The notes under the pieces were generated by a model. It ran no database searches. It saw nothing but the letters and a program-made list of their open reading frames with translations, and was not told where the DNA came from. This document shows positions 33,251 through 44,547 of a DNA stretch of 64,000 nucleotides, one piece after another. How positions within the stretch are numbered: position 1 is the stretch's first letter; every line of letters begins with the position of its first letter. Origin of the DNA: Panicum virgatum (Eukaryota; Streptophyta; Magnoliopsida; Poales; Poaceae); NCBI RefSeq assembly GCF_016808335.1, contig NC_053143.1:3815398-3879397 (forward strand), written 5' to 3'. A program made the position numbers and the translations under genes.

Positions 33251-33493
33251 TTTCATGGGCTCAAAGTGTTGCACTGCAAAGTTTCATTCCTGAAGGTGGG
33301 GTTATAGAAAAATTGACACTTTTTTGCATTGCAGTGACGGTTAGTTGTATAAAAGCGGGGTCCTTTTTGCACTTTGGCGACGGTTATATTCTCAAGTTGA
33401 AAGACTACCACCCTCCACTTGTTAAACGATGCATATTCCAATTCCACAGCCACAGAAAACCCTGCATATTTCTGCACCTCTACTTTTTCTCCC

Positions 33494-33503
33494 AGTATAT
33501 ATA
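33494..33503 (+). promoter_or_regulatory. TATA box of the FANTASTIC FOUR-like gene
   Basis: AGTATATATACATATATAC lies about 30 bp before a CT-rich stretch where transcription would start. A leader exon (about 33525-33620) ends at GCAG|GTAAATAAAG. The leader intron (33621-33814) ends TTCTTTGCAG, 32 bp before the ATG. Confidence 0.55.
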
Positions 33504-33846
33504 CATATATACATCTTTCTCTCTACCTCCCAAGTCAGAACAACACAAAAATTTGAGTCAAGCTGACCGTCTGCACACCTCAAACTGTTCTGCATATCTT
33601 CAGCTCCTTTGCAGTTGCAGGTAAATAAAGTGGCACATCTCCATATGCACTTCTGCACCTAGTTCCATGTTCTTCTTGCATTATCCCTATTGTTTCCTTT
33701 TTATTCAGACAGAATTCCTGGTGAAACTCTCTTAACTGGCATGGTTTCCGAATTGTGCACAGCACACGCAGAAGAACTGATTTTTTTTTGTTCACTTCTG
33801 TTGCTTCTTTGCAGGGCACGTTCTCGAGGGAGAAGCAGGTGAGGTG

Positions 33847-34677
33847 ATGGCTGCGCCGATGGCGTCGGACAGCGGGTTGAGGCGGCTGTTCGAGAAGCCG
33901 CTGCCGGAGAACCCGACGCTGCTGGAGGCGCTGTCGGCGTGGAACCGCCACACCCACCCCAACAAGCCCATCGATCCGTCCTCTTTCACCGAGATCTTCG
34001 GCGAGCTCCACTTCCAAGAGAAGCAGCCGGAGCGGGCCGCCGCGCCGCCGGCGCCGGCGTCGTGGCTCGACATCGCCGCCGCCGCCGAGGCCGAGAAGAG
34101 CAAGGACGACTCGTCGCTGGACGCGCTCCTGAGGCCCAAGCCCGCGGCGAGCGCCATGGCCACCGGCGTGAAGCGGAGCGCGAGCTTCTGCCTGAAGAAG
34201 AGCTCGGCGTCGCTGCTGCTCTGCACCGAGGGGCTCGGCTCCGAGAGCACCGTGGACGCCGACGACATGTTCAAGGACGGCGACGCCGAGGCCGAGGCCG
34301 CCGCGCTCGAGGGCACGGGAACGGGCGGCGGAGACGGTGACGCCGCCGCCGGCGACGCGGAGGCGATGAAGGGGGAGGAGGTGGAGGAGAGGCAGCCGAA
34401 GACGTTCCCCCCGCCGATACGGTCGATCGGGCGCGGCGGGAAGCCGTACGTGTGCTTCCGGTCGTTCCGGGAGGACGGCCGGTTCGTGCTGCTGGAGGTG
34501 GTGATCCCCGGGAAGGAGCTCCTGCAGGCCACGCGCGAGGGCGGCCGGCTCAGGCTGCAGTTCGCCAACGCCGCCGCCGCGGCCGGTGCGGGCATCGATG
34601 AGGCGATGCACGGGGAAGACGACGACCACCACCAAGCAGCCAAGAGCGCATGCATAGACGACGACGACGAGAGCTAA
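33847..34677 (+). CDS. FANTASTIC FOUR (FAF)-like protein
   Basis: A single coding exon of 276 residues starts at ATG 33847, in GGTGATGGCTGCG context. The FAF domain lies at about residues 187-240: FPPPIRSIGRGGKPYVCF, then FREDGRFVLLEVVIPGKELL and the closing RLRLQF. Upstream are an N-terminal block (SGLRRLFEKPLPENPTLLEA, SAWN, FTEIFGELHF) and a Ser/Ala-rich middle with GLGSEST, both usual in this family. In Arabidopsis, FAF proteins restrain shoot meristem size in the WUSCHEL-CLAVATA circuit; grass members are less studied. The end is acidic (DDDD). Expression is probably from the TATA box near 33494 through a spliced 5' leader. The antisense frames here are shadows. Confidence 0.88.
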   Translation: MAAPMASDSGLRRLFEKPLPENPTLLEALSAWNRHTHPNKPIDPSSFTEIFGELHFQEKQPERAAAPPAPASWLDIAAAAEAEKSKDDSSLDALLRPKPAASAMATGVKRSASFCLKKSSASLLLCTEGLGSESTVDADDMFKDGDAEAEAAALEGTGTGGGDGDAAAGDAEAMKGEEVEERQPKTFPPPIRSIGRGGKPYVCFRSFREDGRFVLLEVVIPGKELLQATREGGRLRLQFANAAAAAGAGIDEAMHGEDDDHHQAAKSACIDDDDES

Positions 34678-35516
34678 GTGATGTCGTTGATGTCCTTGGC
34701 ATTCTTGCAAGATATATATATACGATTAGCATGTCACGCCATGGTGTCGTGCTTATGGGAAGTATGTCAGCTACCTAAGGCTTGTTCAAGCGTTTTAAGA
34801 AAGTGGTGATGAATTCAGTCAGAAATATAATTCAGATTATAGCCACTCAGCACGACATGTATCATCAATACATCATCTTGATTTCTTCAGTAGTTTGCAT
34901 GACTCACAAAATCACTTGTGAGTCATACATCATCTTGAAGTGCTCAACAAGAAGCAGTCGAGCATCTTCACACATACATAATCTTGAAGTTCTCCTGGGT
35001 AATCGGTTAGGACGGCAGCTCCATAAAATTAACTAACACTGATCCATCCCTAGAATACATGTTATGTTTAATCTAATACTCCTTAGGGTACAGAACCGCC
35101 AATTAAAACATGATCTCCATTTCAGCATGGGGACTCGTACCGGTGACTAATTTTTATTTGGCGGTATGTGATGTGCTTTTGTTGATAGTGAGACGCACCA
35201 TTTGATAGGTGGAGGGGTTGAGCATCTACCTGTATTTTGTTTATAATTAAAAAAACATATTTAGAAAATTTAAGTTACTAAAAATATTTTGTATCAAGTT
35301 TTCGCATCTCCTTTCCCCAACGGCCATCGCTGCATCCGGCAATGAGCAACCTGCAAAACCCGTAGCGGCCCAACCCCCTCTCAGCTCTCCAGTCAGGCGC
35401 GGGCCCACTTTAGTTCAAGGGTATTCGGTTGAGTACCTATTGTTTTTGGTAAAAGAATTTATATGTGCAGTATATCCCATGCATGTGATTCAAAAAATCG
35501 AAAATAAAACAATATA
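34678..35516. other. intergenic region after the FAF-like gene
   Basis: Contains the FAF 3' UTR, then AT-rich DNA without a recognised gene. TAATTTTTATTTGGCGG near 35148 and CCCAACGGCCATCG near 35317 show no known family. Confidence 0.4.
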
Positions 35517-35559
35517 TAAGCTTGTTTTCAGCCCAAAATAATATACAAGCTTGTTTTCA
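35513..35559. repeat. short direct duplication at the 5' edge of the PPR frame
   Basis: ATAAGCTTGTTTTCA (35516-35530) recurs as ACAAGCTTGTTTTCA (35545-35559), with related TATA-rich sequence before each. The PPR similarity starts just after the second copy, where the start codon should be. Confidence 0.7.
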
Positions 35560-37796
35560 AAAAATTTATACGCGCCATCACTAGCCGCGTCCGCTCGGGA
35601 AACCTTGGCCTACACGACGCCGTCAAGCTGTTCGATGAATTGCTACACCACGCTAGGCCCGCCTCGGTGATCGCCCTCAACCAGATCCTCACCTTCGTCT
35701 CTCGCGCCCAGGGCGGGGGCTCCTCCTCCTTGGAGCTCGTCCTCTCCCTCTTCAACCGGATGGCCCGTGCTTGCTCCAACAAGGTAGCTCCCGACCTGTA
35801 CACCTACAACATCCTCAGCAACTACTTCTGCAGCATGGGATGCCTCGAACTTGGTTTCGCCGCCTTTGGCCTCGTCCTTAAGACAGGCTGGCGGGTGGAT
35901 GCCATAGTCATCAATCAGCTTCTCAAAGGTCTCTCTAATAGAAAGTGCGTGTCTGAGGCCATGGACATATTGCTTCCACGAATGCCTGAGCTTGGCTGCA
36001 CACCGGATGAAGTTTCATACAACATAATTCTAAAGGGCTTATGCGATGAAAAGAGAGTTGAGGAGGCGCTTCAGCTGCTTTTTCATAAAATGGATGACCG
36101 AGGGATTTCGCCGACTGTTGTGACCTACAACACAGTCATTGATGGCCTGTGCAAAGTGCAAGCAGTTGACAGGGCCGAGGGTGTCCTTCAGCAGATGATT
36201 CATAAAGGTGTCAAGCCAAACAATCGCACATATAACAGTCTGATCCATGGATATTGCTCTTCAGGACAAGGGAAAGAGGTGGTTCGAATGCTCAAAGAAT
36301 TGTCCGCACATGGTCATCAGCCAGATGTTGTCACTTGTAATTTGCTGCTGGACTATCATTGCAAGAATGGAAGATGCACAGAGTCTAGAAAGATTTTTGA
36401 TTCTATGATTTAAAAGGGCATAAAACCTGATGTAACTGCATATAATACTCTGCTTCATGGGTATGCTACCAAAGGACCACTTTCTGATATGCATCGCCTC
36501 TTGGATTTAATGGCAGGAAATGGTATTTCACCTAACCATCATACCTTTACCATAATTCTATGTGCGTATGCTAAAGGTGGTATGATAGATGAGGCAATGC
36601 ATATATTTCACCAAATGAGGCAGCAAGGGTTGAGTCCTGATGTAGTCACCTATGCAGCAATAGATGCACTTTGCAAGTTAGGAAAAGTGGACGAGGCTAT
36701 GCTTAAGTTCAATCAGATGATCAATGAAGGGGTGACTCCTAATATCGTTGTTTTTAGCTCACTAGTTTATGGACTGTGCACTGTTGGCAAATGGGAGAAG
36801 GCTGAGGAATTATTTTCTGAAATGCTCAATCAAGGGATCCATCCCAATGCCATGATCTTCAACACTATAATGTGTAACCTTTGCCGAGAAGGACGGGTCA
36901 TGAAAGCCCAGAGTCTCGTTGACTTGATGGTGCGTGTAGGTGTGAAACTTGATGTTATCTCGTATAATTCATTAATTGTTGGCTACTCCTTAGCTGGTAG
37001 GATGAAGGAAGCTATGAAGTTACTTGATGATATGGTCCGAGGTGGCTTGAAACCAGATGCCTGTTCTTATAATATTTTGCTTCATGGCTATTGTAGAGCT
37101 GGCAGGATAGATGATGCAGTTAGACTATTCAGAGAAATGTTAAGAAATGAAGTTAAGCCTGGAATTGTCACTTATAACATTGTACTTCATGGTTTATTTC
37201 AGTCTGGAAAGTTTTCTGAAGCAAAAGAACTCTACCTCAATATGACCAAGAGTGGAATGCAGTTGGACATTTACACATACAACATAATTCTAAATGGTCT
37301 TTGCAAAAATAATTGTGTTGATGAGGCATTTAGAATATTTCAGAGTCTATGTTTTAAGGATTTTCAACTCGACATCATTACGTTCAACATTATGATTAAT
37401 GTTTTGCTCAAAAGTGGCAGAAAGGAAGATGTTATGGATATGTTCACTGCTATCTCTGCCAAAGGTTTAGGTCCAGATGTTGTGACCTATCGCTTAATGA
37501 TACAAAATCTCATTAAAGAAGGGTTGCTAGAAGAGTCTGACAATCTGTTTTCAGCAATGGAAAAGAGTGGATGCATTCCAGACTCATTTATGCTAAATTC
37601 TCTTGTTAGGAGGCTTTTGCATAGAGGTGATATAATGAGGGCTGGGGCTTACCTCTCCAAAATTGATGAGATGAACTTCTCACTTGAGGCAGCCACTACT
37701 TCCTTGCTAATATCAGTTTTCTCGAGGGAGGAATATCAGCACCATGCAAAGTCCCTGCCTGAAAAGTATCATTTTCTCAAGGAGATCAAGAAATGA
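35520..37796 (+). pseudogene. Rf1-like pentatricopeptide repeat (PPR) protein gene, broken
   Basis: One frame runs from after the TAA at 35517-35519 to the stop at 37794-37796 (about 758 codons), broken by TAA at 36411-36413. It encodes P-class PPR repeats of 35 residues throughout; the units show the usual PDVVTYNTLI and GRIDDA type helices. P-class PPR proteins bind organelle RNA, one repeat per base, and the Rf1 clade in grasses restores fertility by silencing mitochondrial CMS transcripts. Against normal members three defects stand out: no ATG precedes the family's N-terminal block (RVRSGNLGLHDAVKLFDELL), a stop at 36411, and one residue missing in VTYAAIDALCKLG. A 19-bp imperfect duplication sits exactly at the 5' edge (35513-35559). 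The clade placement is inference from sequence style. Confidence 0.82.
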
Positions 37797-39229
37797 GTTT
37801 TGTGTTACATGTATCAAATTGTCAGCAGTGCTGATACATCTAAATGGGACATGTTAATTTGGTGAAGTGATTATTCATGTCTCATGCTCCAATTTACTTG
37901 CTTTGTTTTGTCGTCACATTTTTTTTCTCTAGGAAATTCCGTTGTGCTGGTGCAGTTAAGTGTTTTATCTCCTGGTAAAATTACATTTTGTGCAGTCCAA
38001 GTTAGCTTTATAGCAGAATTTGCTTTCAAATTAACTGGTAGCACTTAAGTCTCTGCATTTTGTTGATTATTTGTGAAGATACCTGCACTCATGGTGATAA
38101 AATATATGATCTGGAGTCTGGACCTCTTGATCCTTGAGGCGATTCCTATAATTTAAGCCTGTGTATTTCCTCACTGTTAGCAGTGTAAAAGGTTTTGATA
38201 TGTTTTCCCCTCATACAAGCTCCAACAACAAGCCCTTGATTTTTATGTGCTTCTGATTGATGTGCTACAAGATGTCCCCTGATGATTGTTTTCCTATCAT
38301 AGCATCCACGTTGTGACCTTGGTTGGATTGTTGGTAATGAGTGCAACTCATAGAAGCTGGGAACGTGGAACATGGCCACATTCCTCGTTCCATGTTCCTC
38401 GTTCCGAAGCGGGAACGGGAACGTTCCGGGAACAATTTAGTGTAAAAATCCTTCATAAGCGTTGTTCCTCGTTCCGGGAACGTTCCGGTTCCGGGAACGG
38501 TTCCGGGAACATGGCTACTAGGGTGCAACACTGCAACAGTGCATAAGACATATCTTTGCAGTTATTTGGAAATGATTAGAACTTTTCTCTGTCTCCCCTC
38601 TACAGTCAGCACACTTCTAATTGTTTTGCTTTCTTTGTGCTGTAACATTTTTCACTCATAAATGCAATATTTGTGCAAGGTTTCTGTATACATCAACTGC
38701 CCACCACAAGAGGGACGATGTATAGCGAGGAGGATAATTCCATGCAAGATGACTGGTCAAAATCCTCTTTGTCAATATAATCTCCCCCATTTTAAATGCT
38801 TGGGCATTATTCCTTTAAAAAATTTATGGAAATTGCAGGGAAGAGAATTTACTTAGAAATTATTTTACTATGTTGACTAAGTATAAATAATGTTGGGCTT
38901 TCGGTCTTTACCAAAGTCAAGCAATATTTCACCAAATGCTCACTACACCTTGAACATGATGACATGGAAATCACAAATTCTGCATCATTTATGCCACCCT
39001 GGTCTCGTTTTGGTTTTAATACCTTCTTACGTGTGTTTTTTAGGTATTCAAACTGCTTTGAAAGATGCCAGCAATTTTAATGCCCCAATACCAGTATCCA
39101 GTGAGGATTTGATTTCACTGTAGATGCAAGCAGCACAGGCATGTGATGAGAAAGTAATGTTAAAAAGAACAGAGGCTGCATGGAGGATTCTTCATTTCTT
39201 GTAACATTTGCCTCAAATTACGCAGGTTC
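37797..39229. other. region after the PPR pseudogene
   Basis: Probably PPR 3' UTR, then intergenic DNA. No second gene recognised. It contains the palindrome cluster at 38386-38512. Confidence 0.45.
38386..38512. repeat. cluster of GTTCC/GGAAC palindromes
   Basis: Within 127 bp there are repeated GTTCCGGGAAC and GGAACGTTCCGG units and GTTCC half-units. GGAACGTTCC contains GAACGTTC, which fits the GAAnnTTC core of heat-shock elements. The same palindrome style occurs in the copia LTRs (16510, 22832). Confidence 0.7.
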
Positions 39230-40200
39230 ACCAGTCTTTGTACACTATTACCATGGGTAAGTATTGATTACGTTACCCCGCAATCATATTCTGATACAAT
39301 TCAAATTCGTATCAACTTTGGCAAATCTGCATATTGTCCTTAGTTCTGATGTATCACAGCAGGGTTCTGGTTTGCTGAACATAGTGAAATTCTGTGTTCG
39401 CTGCCTCCAAATTGCTGCAGTATACTAGTTGATATTTCTTTTGTTGCCCATGCTGAAGCTGTCCTGAATCATGATTCCTGAAGCTGGCATACTTGTCCTA
39501 ATTCTCCATTTTCAGACTAATTCCACAACTGAACATCTGAAATGATTCAGTTCAGAGTGTTGCAGCGCCAACCACTGTCCTACCCATGCTACTTATTTGG
39601 GTTCAGATACTTAACCAACCAATGTGCATTTCCGACACAACGCATTTTTTGTGATAATGTGTTGAACCACTATCGTTTCGCAAGCTTTTCCTATATTGTC
39701 AGAATCCTATTCATGGGGAAAGTTTCCTGCTTGGTCATGAATAGTTTCATGACCTTAACTCTATGCATGATTATGTTGTCCATTCCAACTTTGAGTCATC
39801 ATGAATCACTTGAGATCAAATGTATGCTGCCATACAAGTACAAAAAATATTTTGCCCAACAAGCTGAAATTGGCCTGAATCGGGCATACTTGTGCGGTGC
39901 TCCATTCTCTTTCAGTCTGCACAGCTCTCTCTAGAAAGCTTGTGGAAGAATGCATCAGACCAAGATTCCAAGCCTTTGCACCAGTGGTACATATAAATGG
40001 ACGTCATTATCTGAATGTCACCACACAAAATGCGCAACAGAAAGAACACCTCAAGTCCCAATTTCTGAAGGAACAATCACTGGTGAGCATCCTACTACTT
40101 CAACTTTCCCTGCGTTTGATTTCATCAACACATTGATGCTGTTGCAAAATGAATGATCCTCTTGAACATTCTCTGACTGTACTGCAGGGAGGAAAGACGG
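39230..40200. repeat. upstream duplicated unit A (before the thionin-like gene)
   Basis: Shares ordered segments with 41310-41990: CATGGGTAAGT, ATATCAACTTTG.CAAATCTGC, ATTCAGTTCAGAGTGTTGCAGC, ACTTAACCAACCAATGTGCA and CGCAAGCTTTTCCT. Unit A leads directly into the thionin-like gene. Confidence 0.65.
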
Positions 40201-40662
40201 ATGGAAGGGAAGAGAGTTGCAGCTGCTACTCTGGGCTGCATGCTCGTCATGCTGTCCATGTCCAGCCAGCCGCAGGTGGCCGGATTCACAGGGTTCTGTG
40301 AGTGCTTCGGCAGCTGCTACCCTGGCTGCAGGGAGGGCAACCCAGCGTGGCTCTGCACAATCAAGTGTGTAGTCCTGCGCCGTCAACTTACACAAGGTGC
40401 CCGTCGCCGCGTTCGGTGCTGGCGACTGCTCCAAGATCTGCCTCTCCTCCATCTGCAGCGTGGCCGAGAGAGGTGACGGCAAAAGGCGCTTGTTGTTACA
40501 CAGCAATCTTGCTTTGATCAATTTTGTGTTCGCCTATAAATTTTTCATTTTTTTGTGTCCTTGCATTTGGATTTGCCAGGGACAACTGATGCCGGTGCTG
40601 CAGCAGCTTGCGTTGATGATTGCACCGTGAACTGGAGCTTGTACAAGAACAAGCACACTTGA
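40201..40662 (+). pseudogene. thionin-like cysteine-rich secreted protein gene, probably frameshifted
   Basis: The ATG at 40201 opens a signal peptide (about 28 residues, hydrophobic LGCMLVMLS core), then a Cys-rich region with CECFGSCYPGC and a further LC-x3-KC pair. This matches grass proteins annotated as plant thionin-like: small secreted peptides assumed to be antimicrobial. After the cysteine at about 40365 the family pattern moves to another frame (GDCSKICLSSICSVAER), so a frameshift lies near 40365-40375. A GT-AG intron (40473-40579) then leads to a last exon containing CVDDC, ending at TGA 40660-40662. Without the shift the first frame ends at 40476 in a basic, non-homologous tail. 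Two tandem ancestors are implied by the flanking duplication. Confidence 0.6.
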
Positions 40663-40779
40663 CAGTGACAGGTGATGACTCCTGAGTTGCCAGTGAATAA
40701 TGAGGCATGAATTGACTGTTCACAATTATGAGCGATAATAATACAAGTAGATCATGCTACATTTCTCAAACTTGTAATT

Positions 40780-41277
40780 TCAGCGAGACCCGTTTTCAGT
40801 CCACAAACTTTCAGAATTACGGACTCTATGTTTGTTGGTGCATTTTGGTAATAGGAATGTAATGTTAGCTCTAGGTTCCTGGACATACTTAATGGTCATG
40901 GCTACCTGACGTCCCGACCCCAAGTATTTATTACAAAAGAACCCCTGGTGACAGCCGGGAGCGCCGAGCCCTATATCCATCCGAAGCGTGGCCTCAGGAT
41001 CCCAGCCCTCCCGTAGCCAGTCACACACAGGGCGGTCGTTCAAGCCGAGGGAGCATGGCGAACAGCGGCGCACGCGCTTCAGCTCGAGCAGCAGGCCATG
41101 GCAGGATGGTCGGTACCACGCCTTCTCCCGTGACGTTATGCAACAGCACGTCCGTGAGACCGTGAAGATGATCACATCCTCGTCCAGGTAAATCTCTGCT
41201 TTCGCCGCTTGTGCAGTTTGTTTCTGACGGAAGGGTATGGCACTTCTGAAAGATTGGCTTTGATCTAGCCCTCTCAA
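40780..41277 (-). other. unrecognised open frame
   Basis: A 165-codon minus-strand frame has fairly complex composition (segments such as VSRTCCCITSREKAWYRPSC and DRPVCDWLREGWDPEATLR). I do not recognise it. The plus strand also has a 67-codon frame here, followed by a possible splice donor CCAG|GTAAAT at 41189. It could be a gene fragment caught between the duplicated units. Confidence 0.25.
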
Positions 41278-41309
41278 CTTCTATGTAGCTCGACTGCATT
41301 TCTTAAGTT

Positions 41310-41990
41310 TTTCATGGGTAAGTTGCATTACATTACCTCCATTCATATCAACTTTGACAAATCTGCCTACTGTTCTGAATTCTGATGAATCACTTTCCAA
41401 ATGAATCGACAACTGAATATATGACATTATTCAGTTCAGAGTGTTGCAGCCAACAGCTGCCCTACCCTCCCAACCTGTTTATGGGTCAAGAGACTTAACC
41501 AACCAATGTGCATTTCCAACAAAAGCATGGTTCTGATAATGTTTTGAAGCAGTGTCACGCAAGCTTTTCCTGGATTGACAATCAGGTTCCCTGCTTGGCC
41601 CAAAAACTTCTAAAAGGTACCAAGTAGTTGTTATTTCTTTTGCTCCACAAGCTTAAACTGTTCTGAATCTGACATACTTAATGTGGTATTCTTCCATGTC
41701 TGTAGAAATAGAGACAAGTCACAATTCATGTGTTAGTGACACTGCACATTGTATTTCTCTTTCAGGCAGCGTTGAAAAGCTTCTGCCACAATGTATCAGA
41801 ACTTCAGAAGAAGAATCTTTGGCGAGCATCTCGTATCTGCAACTGTCCATGATTTTTTTGGCGATTAACTGTCCATGAATTTGATTCCACCTCTTTTTGA
41901 AAAAGAATGATTCCACGTCCTGTGGCACGAAGAGAAGACAAGGATGGAATGGAAGAGAGTGGCAGCCCCTGCTCTGTACCGCATTCTTTT
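41310..41990. repeat. upstream duplicated unit B with remnant of a second thionin-like start
   Basis: Matches unit A in order. Its right end (41942-41985) reads AAGGATGGAATGGAAGAGAG then GTGGCAGCCCCTGCTCTG, a degenerate version of the ATG region of the gene at 40201. Similarity then stops in a T-run, so the second gene copy has been lost after its first codons. Confidence 0.6.
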
Positions 41991-42473
41991 TTTAAAACTA
42001 CTCTGTACCGCTAACACTAATATCATCTGCATGAAACACGCCGTTTTCCTTCAGACCTGAACGGTCTTCTACCCTCTGCTCAGCTATACACTAACCTCGA
42101 CATGTACCCAAAAAAAAAACGGCAGGGTGTTGCAGCTTCCTGCAAACTGATACCCACTATCCAAAAATGTATCTGGCATCCTAGCTGACTGGTATGTGTG
42201 CCATCGCCCAGGATGACTTTGAAGCTTGCTTTGCCATGAGCAGCTGCTGAATTTACCTTACCACCTCCCTTCTTCAGACTTCAGAGAGCACTCGGTAGTC
42301 ATTATCAACCAGGTGTTCAGTGTTATAGTGCTATCAAGGGAAACATTCTGATCCATCTTCGTACGCCTCTTCAAGATGATGGTGTAGAGAAGCTCATTCC
42401 AGGTGTCTGGGACACCTGGCGGGCTACCAGTGGCTGCAATCCTGGATGGAGCCAAAATTTCATCCAATGTAAG
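41991..42473. other. intergenic region
   Basis: No gene or known repeat recognised. Small frames only. Confidence 0.4.
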
Positions 42474-42829
42474 AAATAGTGGGCTAAGATATTTAGCGGA
42501 ACCTCTTCTAAAAAGCTAAAAGAGCTATAACGAAAGCTAAATCATTTAGCAGAATAATAAAATAATCAATAATTACATATAAATTTAGAAAAATCATTGG
42601 TCTAACACTCTAAAAATAGACTGAACACATCTCTTAACTGTCTAACTATGCCTCTGCTGCTTTGTCTATGATCCGCCCTAGTTATATTGATTCTTTATTT
42701 TTTTTGAATAAATCTTTAGCGGACATTTATTACCACTAAATCCTATAAAATCCCCTTTAGCGGACTTAGCGGACAAATGTTGTATAGCGAAGCGGTAGAT
42801 CTCCTAAAAAACTAATAGCGGGCTATTTT
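42474..42829. repeat. MITE-like element rich in TTTAGCGG motifs
   Basis: The ends AAATAGTGGGCTA and TAGCGGGCTATTT are imperfect inverted repeats. The interior has several TTAGCGGAC-type motifs, a feature of a common grass MITE group, probably hAT. No clear target duplication. Confidence 0.5.
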
Positions 42830-43945
42830 GTACGTTGATTGCATCCAAACCAGTTTCCTGTCATGAATTCAACGGGATGGAGCCAAGTTTGCGTCCAAAC
42901 CGGAGCATGCCAAGGCACTGTTGCATGTTAGCTTTTGTTTACCAGCAGCGACATCATACGCAAGGCACGAGCATGATGCTTCTGCTAGTCTCTTTTACCA
43001 GCAGAGCAGAGTATAGAAACCATGATAGAGGGAGGAGGAGGAGGCGATGCTTTTCTTGCTTGTGGCCGGAAATCCAAAACAACAATCGCGCGCTAATAAG
43101 CTTCCTGGCGCGCGACGAACACTGGCGAAGCAACCGTCCACCTGTCCGTGCCCACCCACGTGACAAGCTGAGGTATTGATTTACTTTTTTTTCTTTCTAT
43201 TTTTCCTCTACGTGTTTCGTAACGGCAACAACTACCATTCTTTTTTCCTCTACATAATAGACCTCAGCCACGTATACTCTATAATTCGAACTGCCTAGTA
43301 TTCACTTCACTTTTTCTTTTTTCAATCTTTTTTGTTTACTTTCTTTATATTTTTGTTTTAAACATATTCTTTTGACAAATATTTCGTTCAAAATATGCCA
43401 AAAAGTTATCTCGATAAGTTGTATCACGAACTTATGTATCAAAGTTGCGTGAGAAGTTTGGTAAAAAATATGTTCAAAGTTAGGAGGCTGAAAATAGTTA
43501 TGCGTAAAATTTATACGCATCGTGTTAAGAAATTATTCTACAAAAAGTTAGTTAGAAAAAGTTATGCGTAAAAGTTACAAGTATAGTAAAAGTTGTGCTG
43601 CAAAATTATCATTTAAAGTTATGCTGAAAAAAATATCATCTAATAGTTATCTAAAAAATTTATAGTAATATTTTTTTAAAAGTAGAAAATTATGGAAAAG
43701 AAAAATTTTCCTAAAAAGGAAAATCAGCCGCCGTCTAATCATCGTTCAGACCGTTATATCTACATTTATGAGCGCTGGCACCCCTCCTGACTCCGCGCTT
43801 GGGAACGGTGGACTGCGGAACCCAAAAAGGAAATGGAATGACACGGAATCCGAAAATAGAAATTTTTGAGCCTGTCGGAAATCGTTTGCTAGTTGGCCTC
43901 CTGGCGCGCGCGCGCTAACTAGCTATATCCGCTTGTGGCCGGCGA
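42830..43945. other. intergenic region
   Basis: No gene recognised. 43330-43700 is AT-rich with recurring AAAGTTATGC and AAAGTTGTGC motifs, possibly an old repeat. Confidence 0.4.
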
Positions 43946-43953
43946 GCCGGAAG

Positions 43954-44539
43954 AGGGTTTAATTTTCCAACCGGTCCGATCAAACCGGCGGGTCCAGTAC
44001 CGGTATACCGGACCGGTTTGGCCGGAAATCAGTGGAAACTGGTCAAATTCAAATTCAAAATCGAATATTCAACTGGTTCCGACCGGTTTGCCGGCCGGTT
44101 TGACCGGTTTATCGGTCGGTTTGACTAGTAACCGGTCAAATTCATTTTTTTTTTCTTTTTTGGTTTAAATTCAAATGCCCGCAAAGTATACTAAATAAAT
44201 ATTTGTATAACATATTTTAGCCTAAATGAACCCTCCAACCCTCTTTTGTACTACTTTTACATTGTATTTGTATACTTTTATATGCACGTTTTTTTGTTTA
44301 ACTTCAAATCCCCGCAAACTATACTAAATGAACGAATTTTTGAGAAAATTTGACACCATTAGATTCGTCGCACCTTGAAGTATTTTTAGGATTTTTTTGA
44401 GAATTTTTCATTTTTTGAATTTAAATTTAAATTTTGAATTTGGGCCGGTTTGGTACCGGCCCAAACCGGAACCGGGCCAGACTGGTTTGACCGGTAACCG
44501 GTCAAATCGGACCGGTTCGCACCGATTTGGTGAACCCTG
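43954..44539. mobile_element. non-autonomous hAT-like element made of ACCGGT motifs
   Basis: GCCGGAAG is present exactly on both sides (43946-43953 and 44540-44547), an 8-bp target duplication as made by hAT elements. The termini AGGGTT and AACCCTG fit the hAT CAGGG end. Inner ends are inverted repeats containing AACCGGTCCGAT. Both flanks are packed with ACCGGTTTGACCGGT-type sequence; the centre is AT-rich. No transposase. Confidence 0.75.
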
Positions 44540-44547
44540 GCCGGAAG

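Noticed and set aside
33580..34710. 376-codon minus-strand frame over the FAF-like gene
   Set aside because: Arg/Gly/Leu-rich shadow of the plus-strand FAF domain protein.
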